DNA of 64,000 nt. It comes from Paraburkholderia humisilvae. Its GTDB lineage: Bacteria > Pseudomonadota > Gammaproteobacteria > Burkholderiales > Burkholderiaceae. Below, in pieces: positions 59,073 through 64,000 of the stretch. The position numbers and the translations under genes are program-made. The notes under the pieces were generated by a model that was given only the letters and a program-made list of their open reading frames with translations, had not been told where the DNA came from and made no database searches. The first letter of the stretch is position 1; the number at the start of each line of letters is the position of its first letter. The stretch lies in assembly GCF_902859855.1 (NCBI RefSeq), contig NZ_CADIKH010000011.1:156335-220334 (forward strand). The letters run 5' to 3'.

Positions 59073-59729
59073 TCACGCCGTGACGATCAGCAGCCCACCT
59101 GTTAGCGTCAGCGCGCCGCACCAGAGCCAGTCGAAATTGATCCAGCCCCGCCGCAGCATGCCCAGGCCAAGGTATTCGTACGCCGCGAACGCAATCGCGC
59201 CGCCGGTGATCAGCGTGATGACCGTGTGCAGTGCGGTCATCTGACCGATCATCTGCAGTGAAGCGGGCAGCGCACTGGCAACCGCGCTTTGCGCGCCGGC
59301 CGCACCGCAGATCGGCATCAGCGCGGGGATCAGCATCAGGCCGGCGCCATGCAGCGTCGCCATCGCTGCGGACCACAACACAAGCCCGACGAAGCCCGCG
59401 GTCATGCCGACCCGTACGCGATGACGGTGGCCGTAAACATGGTGATAGAGCGCCCACACGATCAGCACGCCGCCCATCCCAACGCGCAGATGCGCTGTCT
59501 GCGCGAGCATGCCGAACGCAACGGCGGACGTCGTCACAAGCAGCACCGACGCGGCATGGCCGAGCGCAATCGGCGGCAACGCCCACAGCATCGCTTTGCG
59601 GCTGCCGCGCTGCATGCCGAGCGCGGCCGCGAACAGCCATCCCATCGCCGGATTGGCGCCGTGAAAAACGCCGCTGCCGATAACGACGGCCCATGTCGAT
59701 GCGAAGCCGCTCGCGAACAGGTCGTTCAT
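59073..59729 (-). CDS. Multi-helix membrane protein beside methanethiol oxidase
   Basis: A 218-residue inner-membrane protein with about six helices. It begins MNDLFASGFASTWAVVIGSG then VFHGANPAMGWLFAAALG, and has a His-rich loop YHHVYGHRHRVRVGM, with a further His in a helix (TLHGAGLML). Such His clusters suit a metal (copper or nickel) route, but no family assignment is safe. It lies 20 bases downstream of the methanethiol oxidase gene on the same strand, so they form an operon. A role in supplying copper to that enzyme is a hypothesis. Confidence 0.6.
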   Translation of the reverse strand: MNDLFASGFASTWAVVIGSGVFHGANPAMGWLFAAALGMQRGSRKAMLWALPPIALGHAASVLLVTTSAVAFGMLAQTAHLRVGMGGVLIVWALYHHVYGHRHRVRVGMTAGFVGLVLWSAAMATLHGAGLMLIPALMPICGAAGAQSAVASALPASLQMIGQMTALHTVITLITGGAIAFAAYEYLGLGMLRRGWINFDWLWCGALTLTGGLLIVTA

Positions 59730-59748
59730 ATCGATTCCGTGACGCGCG

Positions 59749-61143
59749 TTACGGATAGCAATACGAGTCGGATGAACCATCGCCGCCTTCAAGGCGGATC
59801 TGATGCGGACGGTGTGTGCTCGGCCATTGCAGGAAGAAGTCCGGCTCGAACGCGAGGCCGCCGTTGGGCGCCGCATCGAGTTTGACCATCCAGCCGTTGA
59901 CACCGTCCGGATAGAACTGATCGTCGATGACCCCGTACAGCGAGTTCGTGAAGTAGACCCGCTTGCCGTCGCGGCTCACTTCGACCATTTGCGGGCCGCC
60001 GTTCAACGGCTGGCCGCCCGCGCCCGCGTGCGTCGCGCGCGAAGCGATGCCGCCGATGCGCACCGTGCCGGTCAACTCCGGATGAAACGGGTCCGACACG
60101 TCGTATTGACGCAGGTCGCCGGTGCCCCAGCACGACACGTACAGGTAACGGTCGTCGAGCGACAGCGCGATATCCGTGACGAGCGGCGGCACCGCGCCGA
60201 AGCCCTTCAGCATGGGTGGCAGCAAGTCTGCATCCGCCGGCTCGGCGGGGATTTCGATCACCTTGCGCACCGCCCATTGATCGCCTTCGCGATACCAGGT
60301 CCAGATCGATGCGGACAGGTCCTTCAGGCTGATGACCGAATTGACGAAGCCATGCGCCATCGTCGGGTTGTGTGCGGGGCGCAGCTCGAATACGAGCTGG
60401 TTCTCCGCGCCGAAATCGATCACCTGTTTGTGCTTGCGCGTATTGATGTCCCAGAAGTGCAGACGATGCCCGTATTGGCCGCCGAGCAGCACCTCAGGCA
60501 CGAGCCCGTTCTCGAATGTCGCGGGCAGTCCCCATTCGCTCGTGACGAGCGTGTCGTAGCCGAGATGCCACCACACGTCGTACGCGAGTTCCTGCGGGCC
60601 TCGATCGATTTCCCAGCGGCCGCGGATATCGAACGTTTCATGATCCATCAGGAAGACGCCGCCGGGCGCTTCGCCTTGCGCGTTCGCGAGCGATGCGACA
60701 TAGATGCCAGCCGGCCCGCAGTGGACGGTATGCGGACGCGTATAGCCCGCCTTCGATGCGACTTCGTCGGGTTCCAGCACGCGCACGATCTTCGGTTTTC
60801 TGCCGTCGGGCTTCGTATCGATGATGTGGATGCGCGACGAACGCAGTCCCGGCACGACCAGATAACGGCGTTCGGAATGCGGGTGCGGCGCATTCGGGCA
60901 CAGACACGAACTGCACGCATTCCAGCCGAAATGGTGCAGTTCATCGCCGACGTTCGGCATCGTCACGCGGTTGACGATCTTGCCGTAGTCCTTCGACTTG
61001 GGGTCGACGTCGACCACGGCGATATCGTCCGGCATTTGCCGCGACGGGTCGAAGCTCGCGACGTAGGCGAGCGTTTCCTTGGGTGCGTCGGCTGCGAGAC
61101 GGGCCGACGGATAGAAGGTGGGATCGGGTTTCCACGTTGCCAT
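59749..61143 (-). CDS. Methanethiol oxidase / selenium-binding protein (SBP56 family)
   Basis: A 464-residue protein of the SBP56/SELENBP1/MtoX family, which oxidises methanethiol to formaldehyde, H2O2 and sulfide. Family motifs include GDELHHFGWNACSSCLCPNA, RPHTVHCGPAGIYVASLANA, AYDVWWHLGYDTLVTSEWG, PAHNPTMAHGFVNSVIS and DIALSLDDRYLYVSCWGTGD. The CSSC site and conserved His residues are present. No signal peptide is seen, unlike periplasmic bacterial MtoX, so it is probably cytoplasmic or exported differently. The membrane gene downstream may be its partner. Confidence 0.9.
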   Translation of the reverse strand: MATWKPDPTFYPSARLAADAPKETLAYVASFDPSRQMPDDIAVVDVDPKSKDYGKIVNRVTMPNVGDELHHFGWNACSSCLCPNAPHPHSERRYLVVPGLRSSRIHIIDTKPDGRKPKIVRVLEPDEVASKAGYTRPHTVHCGPAGIYVASLANAQGEAPGGVFLMDHETFDIRGRWEIDRGPQELAYDVWWHLGYDTLVTSEWGLPATFENGLVPEVLLGGQYGHRLHFWDINTRKHKQVIDFGAENQLVFELRPAHNPTMAHGFVNSVISLKDLSASIWTWYREGDQWAVRKVIEIPAEPADADLLPPMLKGFGAVPPLVTDIALSLDDRYLYVSCWGTGDLRQYDVSDPFHPELTGTVRIGGIASRATHAGAGGQPLNGGPQMVEVSRDGKRVYFTNSLYGVIDDQFYPDGVNGWMVKLDAAPNGGLAFEPDFFLQWPSTHRPHQIRLEGGDGSSDSYCYP

Positions 61144-61653
61144 GACGGTCTCCGGAGTGGCCGCGTTCGTCCCTCACGTGTATCGCCTGCGGATGCGGAC
61201 CGGTCAGAACGCGATGCCTATTGCACGATGTTCGATGCTGCGTCGCCGCAATGCGCGGTTTGAACGACGACAGCTTTCCATCGTAGGCAATAAAACGGCA
61301 GAGCGTGGCGCATCGACGCGTCCGACTGTGATGGAGCGCGAAGCGATGCATCGCGCGATAGACGCTGAGCCGCTGCGAAGCCCACGCAAATCGGATGCGG
61401 TCTCAAAGGTGAGCGTTTTCGGGAGGCGATGGCATGGCCGGCAGTGTCGGCGCTCGGTGATCCATCGCAACTGCGAATGCTTACTTCACATGAAACCTTG
61501 CTGTGTGTCGAAACGGTTTCATCAGCAAAACGCGCGGGTACGTCGCAGATGCGGATATGCGCCTACGATGACGGGTAGAGGGGCTGAATAGTCGCTGCGC
61601 GACACGCGAAATCCAACCGGATAGCGATTGCAATCTGAAATCGGAGACTCGTC
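61144..61653. other. 510-base gap between methanethiol oxidase and alcohol dehydrogenase
   Basis: Divergent promoters of the flanking genes must lie here. Short open frames (for example 61118-61591) have shadow-like composition. I see no operator or RNA gene. The ATG at 61654 has GGAGACTCGTC just upstream. Confidence 0.4.
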
Positions 61654-62640
61654 ATGCACGCCATGCTGTACGACGGCACTGCGCCGCTGTTGCGCGAATC
61701 CGAACTTCCCGATCCGCTGCCAGCCGCAGGCCAGCTGCTGATCGATGTGCACGCGTGCGGCGTGTGCCGCACCGATCTGCATGTGGTTGATGGTGAGCTG
61801 GACGATCCGAAGAGGCCGGTTATTCCGGGGCATGAAATCGTCGGCACGGTCGCGGCGCTCGGTGCCGGCGTATCCGGCTTTGCGCTGGGCGATCGAGTCG
61901 GTGTCCCGTGGTTGGGCAACACGTGTGGCCATTGCCGTTATTGCGCGACGGGCCGCGAGAATCTGTGCGATACGCCGGGCTTCACCGGCTATACGATCGA
62001 CGGCGGCTACGCGCAGCGTACGGTTGCGGATAGCCGCTACTGCCTGCATGTGCCGGAGCGTTACACCGATACCGAAGCGGCGCCGCTGCTATGCGCAGGC
62101 TTGATCGGATACCGCACGCTCAGCATGGCGGGCGATGCCGAGCATATCGGCATCTATGGCTTCGGCGCGGCCGCGCATATCGTCGCGCAGGTCGCGCGTC
62201 ATCAGGGTCGCCGTGTCTATGCTTTTACGCGCGGCGGCGACACCGCCGCCCAGCAATTCGCGTTGCGTCTCGGCGCTGTGTGGGCCGGCGGCAGCGACCA
62301 GGCACCACCGCATACACTGGACGCCGCGCTGCTGTTCGCGCCGGTCGGTGCGCTCGTGCCGCGTGCGTTACAGGCAGTCGTGAAAGGCGGCATCGTCGTT
62401 TGCGGCGGTATCCATATGAGCGATATTCCGTCGTTTCCGTATGCGCTGCTGTGGGGCGAGCGGCGCGTCGTGTCGGTGGCCAATCTCACGCGTGAAGACG
62501 GCGCCGCGTTCATGCGTATCGCGAACGACATGCCGTTGAAGATCGAGACAACCGCTTACCGGCTAGCCGATGCGAACCGCGCGCTCGACGACTTGCGCGG
62601 CGGACGCGTCTCGGGTGCCGCGGTACTGGCCATGCGCTGA
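61654..62640 (+). CDS. Zinc-dependent medium-chain alcohol dehydrogenase
   Basis: A 328-residue NAD(P)-dependent alcohol dehydrogenase. Catalytic zinc ligands: Cys in ACGVCRTDLH and GHEIVGTVAALG; structural zinc cluster CGHCRYC with ENLC. The Rossmann motif is YGFGAAAHIVAQVARHQG and the substrate region LCAGLIGYRTLSM. This subgroup (zinc-binding alcohol dehydrogenase, AdhP-like) oxidises primary alcohols. It is divergent from the methanethiol oxidase; an aldehyde-handling link is only suggestive. Convergent with the SDR gene. Confidence 0.9.
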   Translation: MHAMLYDGTAPLLRESELPDPLPAAGQLLIDVHACGVCRTDLHVVDGELDDPKRPVIPGHEIVGTVAALGAGVSGFALGDRVGVPWLGNTCGHCRYCATGRENLCDTPGFTGYTIDGGYAQRTVADSRYCLHVPERYTDTEAAPLLCAGLIGYRTLSMAGDAEHIGIYGFGAAAHIVAQVARHQGRRVYAFTRGGDTAAQQFALRLGAVWAGGSDQAPPHTLDAALLFAPVGALVPRALQAVVKGGIVVCGGIHMSDIPSFPYALLWGERRVVSVANLTREDGAAFMRIANDMPLKIETTAYRLADANRALDDLRGGRVSGAAVLAMR

Positions 62641-62661
62641 GGTGCGCGCCGCGCATGCGTC

Positions 62662-63414
62662 TCAGGCGCTGGTCCCACCGTCCACCTTGATACTCGCGCC
62701 GGTCACGAACGATGCTTCGGGGCTCGCGAGCCATGTGACCAGATTCGCGATGTCTTCGGGATCACCATAGTGGCCGAGTGCGATCGAACCGCGAATGAGA
62801 TCGGCGAGTGGACCGTCGGCGGGATTCATCTCGGTGTCAATCCGCCCGGGCTGCACGTTGTTGATCGTGATGCCCGCATCGCCGAGGTCGCGCGCGAGTG
62901 CACGCGTCATGCTCGTGATGGCGCCTTTCGTGCACGCATACATGCAGACGCCCGGAATCGGCACATAGTCGCTGGTGACGCTGCCGATATTGATGATTCT
63001 GCCGCCTTTTCGCATAAACCGCAGCGCTTCCTTGATCGCCACCAGCGGGCCGCGTACGTTGATCGCAAGCATCCGCTCGATATCGCTGAGTGGGAATTCG
63101 TCGATTACGCCGATGCGGAACATCGCGGCATTGTTGACGAGTATGTCTAAAGCTCCATACTCGGACGCGGTGGTCGATACTGCGGATTGCACCGCCGTCG
63201 TCTCGCAGCTATCGGCGTGCAAGGCCATCGCGCGGCCGCCTTCGCGCTCAATTTCCTGGACGATCTGATGCGCGTCTGCCGCTGATGTCGAATAAGTGAT
63301 CGCGACCGCAGCGCCTTCGGATGCGAACCGTCTCGCGATAGCCGCACCAATACCACGTGATCCGCCGGTGACGAGCGCGACCCTTCTTTCAAGCTTCCTT
63401 TTCGATAAACACAT
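62662..63414 (-). CDS. Short-chain dehydrogenase/reductase (SDR, 3-oxoacyl-ACP reductase-like)
   Basis: A 250-residue SDR. The cofactor motif is TGGSRGIGAAIARRF, then LVNNAAM, the active-site Tyr-x3-Lys in CMYACTKG, with Ser in NIGSVTSDY. VQPGRIDTEMNP is the usual end of the substrate loop. The start at 63414 is set by AAAGGAACTGAC; an ATG at 63438 is less likely. It is convergent with the alcohol dehydrogenase. Substrate unknown. Confidence 0.9.
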   Translation of the reverse strand: MCLSKRKLERRVALVTGGSRGIGAAIARRFASEGAAVAITYSTSAADAHQIVQEIEREGGRAMALHADSCETTAVQSAVSTTASEYGALDILVNNAAMFRIGVIDEFPLSDIERMLAINVRGPLVAIKEALRFMRKGGRIINIGSVTSDYVPIPGVCMYACTKGAITSMTRALARDLGDAGITINNVQPGRIDTEMNPADGPLADLIRGSIALGHYGDPEDIANLVTWLASPEASFVTGASIKVDGGTSA

Positions 63415-63555
63415 GTCAGTTCCTTTTTTGCATTGCATGAATCGTCTGCCTGGTTAAATTATCTTCGTGTATAAGCAATCCTATTGATATTCCTTTCTCA
63501 TGACGATGAGGCGCCGCTTCGCCATCCCTCAAGACATCTCGTCAGGATCGAACAT

Positions 63556-64000
63556 TCAGATGCCATGCCGCTGCATGACTAGCAACAGCATCGACAGCGT
63601 TACGAGCGAAGCGAGTGTCGAAAACAGGATGGTCTGCGAAGTGACATGCGCCTCGCGCCGATAGAACTCGGCAAGCATGAACGGTCCCGTGCCGGTCGGC
63701 AGTGCGGCCAGCAACACCGCCATATCCACGACGTCGACCGGCAGCGCGAACACGCGAGCCGCGATCCACCAGGTGAACGCAGGCTGCACAACGAGCTTGA
63801 TCGCGGTGAACACGAACGACGTATTGCGCCCGTTGTCCACCTGTCGTTTCTCCGCGAGAAAGAGGCCGAGGCTGACCAGCGCGCATGGGCTCGCCGCGCC
63901 GCCCAACAGCTTCAGGAAGGTCTCGACGCTGTGCGGCAACGTCCAATGCGCGCTCGCAACGAGCGCACCCGCGATCGGCGAGACGATCAGCGGATTTCTC
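63556..64000 (-). CDS. AEC-family transporter, C-terminal part (5' end outside window)
   Basis: The end of an auxin-efflux-carrier-type permease, read on the minus strand from the window edge. The first visible residues are RNPLIVSPIAGALVASAHWT (the frame is open to the last base), followed by helices SPCALVSLGLFLAEK, VDMAVLLAALPTGTGPFMLA and SLVTLSMLLLVMQRHGI. The family exports organic acids such as malonate. About 147 residues remain; the N-terminal half lies beyond base 64000. Confidence 0.85.
   Translation of the reverse strand, partial: RNPLIVSPIAGALVASAHWTLPHSVETFLKLLGGAASPCALVSLGLFLAEKRQVDNGRNTSFVFTAIKLVVQPAFTWWIAARVFALPVDVVDMAVLLAALPTGTGPFMLAEFYRREAHVTSQTILFSTLASLVTLSMLLLVMQRHGI

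Noticed and set aside
1..64000. Mobile elements, tRNA, rRNA or CRISPR
   Set aside because: No transposase, integrase, clover-leaf-like or regularly spaced repeat was seen, though weak elements could be missed by eye.

Overview
The window looks like a stable chromosomal segment of a high-GC beta-proteobacterium in the Burkholderia/Paraburkholderia group. The signs are several short secreted proteins of the DUF4148 style, an OmpC-type porin ending in Phe, many LysR, LacI, AraC and MarR regulators beside transporters, and uniform GC-rich codon use. I see no tRNA, rRNA, transposase, integrase, phage gene or CRISPR array. The mix of catabolic, efflux and signalling genes is typical of a secondary chromosome, but that is inference.

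Layout, left to right. 1-4.8 kb: the end of an EmrA-like adaptor, an EmrB-like pump, MarC, and small envelope proteins. 5-7.5 kb: an OmpR-type two-component pair whose kinase has lost its N-terminus to an apparent 2-nt deletion. 7.5-12.3 kb: a secreted hydrolase, an acetyltransferase, a sirtuin, a GFA-family protein and small orphans. 12.4-23.7 kb: two solitary PstS-like proteins (one with a Pho-box-like site) flanking LysR/oxidoreductase/RidA, LysR/MFS, LacI, a Gfo/Idh dehydrogenase, a 2OG oxygenase and an AraC/VOC pair. 23.9-30.8 kb: a sugar-uptake locus (binding protein, two permeases, cytoplasmic GH3 glycosidase) and a divergent LacI regulator, with matching LacI-type palindromes at both promoters and no ATPase gene. 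30.9-42.5 kb: an AI-2E family exporter, porin, rhomboid protease, MFS, an orphan GAF-PAS kinase, a truncated VOC gene, LysR/DHA2 pump and MarR. 42.9-50.4 kb: AraC, two unrelated phospholipase-D-type proteins, small membrane and secreted proteins, MgtC and a CorA/ZntB transporter.

50.7-55.9 kb holds the most unusual locus. It is a five-gene co-directional cluster: a membrane-bound kinase with a CheA-like Hpt and CheA-like ATPase but no CheW-type domain, a minimal methyl-accepting-type protein without a sensor domain, two CheX/CheC-like phosphatase proteins (one fused to a degenerate receiver) that end in nearly the same short tail, and a canonical CheY. No cheW, cheR, cheB or flagellar gene is nearby. 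It looks like a self-contained chemosensory-type phosphorelay with a probably non-flagellar output.

56-64 kb: a Lys/Ala-rich DNA-binding-like protein with a promoter dyad, two glycan-type enzymes, a methanethiol oxidase (SBP56) with a His-rich membrane partner, a zinc alcohol dehydrogenase, an SDR and a partial AEC-family carrier cut by the window end.

Regulatory themes: three CTGA-N4-TCAG palindromes flank marR and precede emrB, and two LacI genes each have paired palindromes with a central CG. Small indels may have damaged the 5 kb kinase and possibly the first LacI protein.
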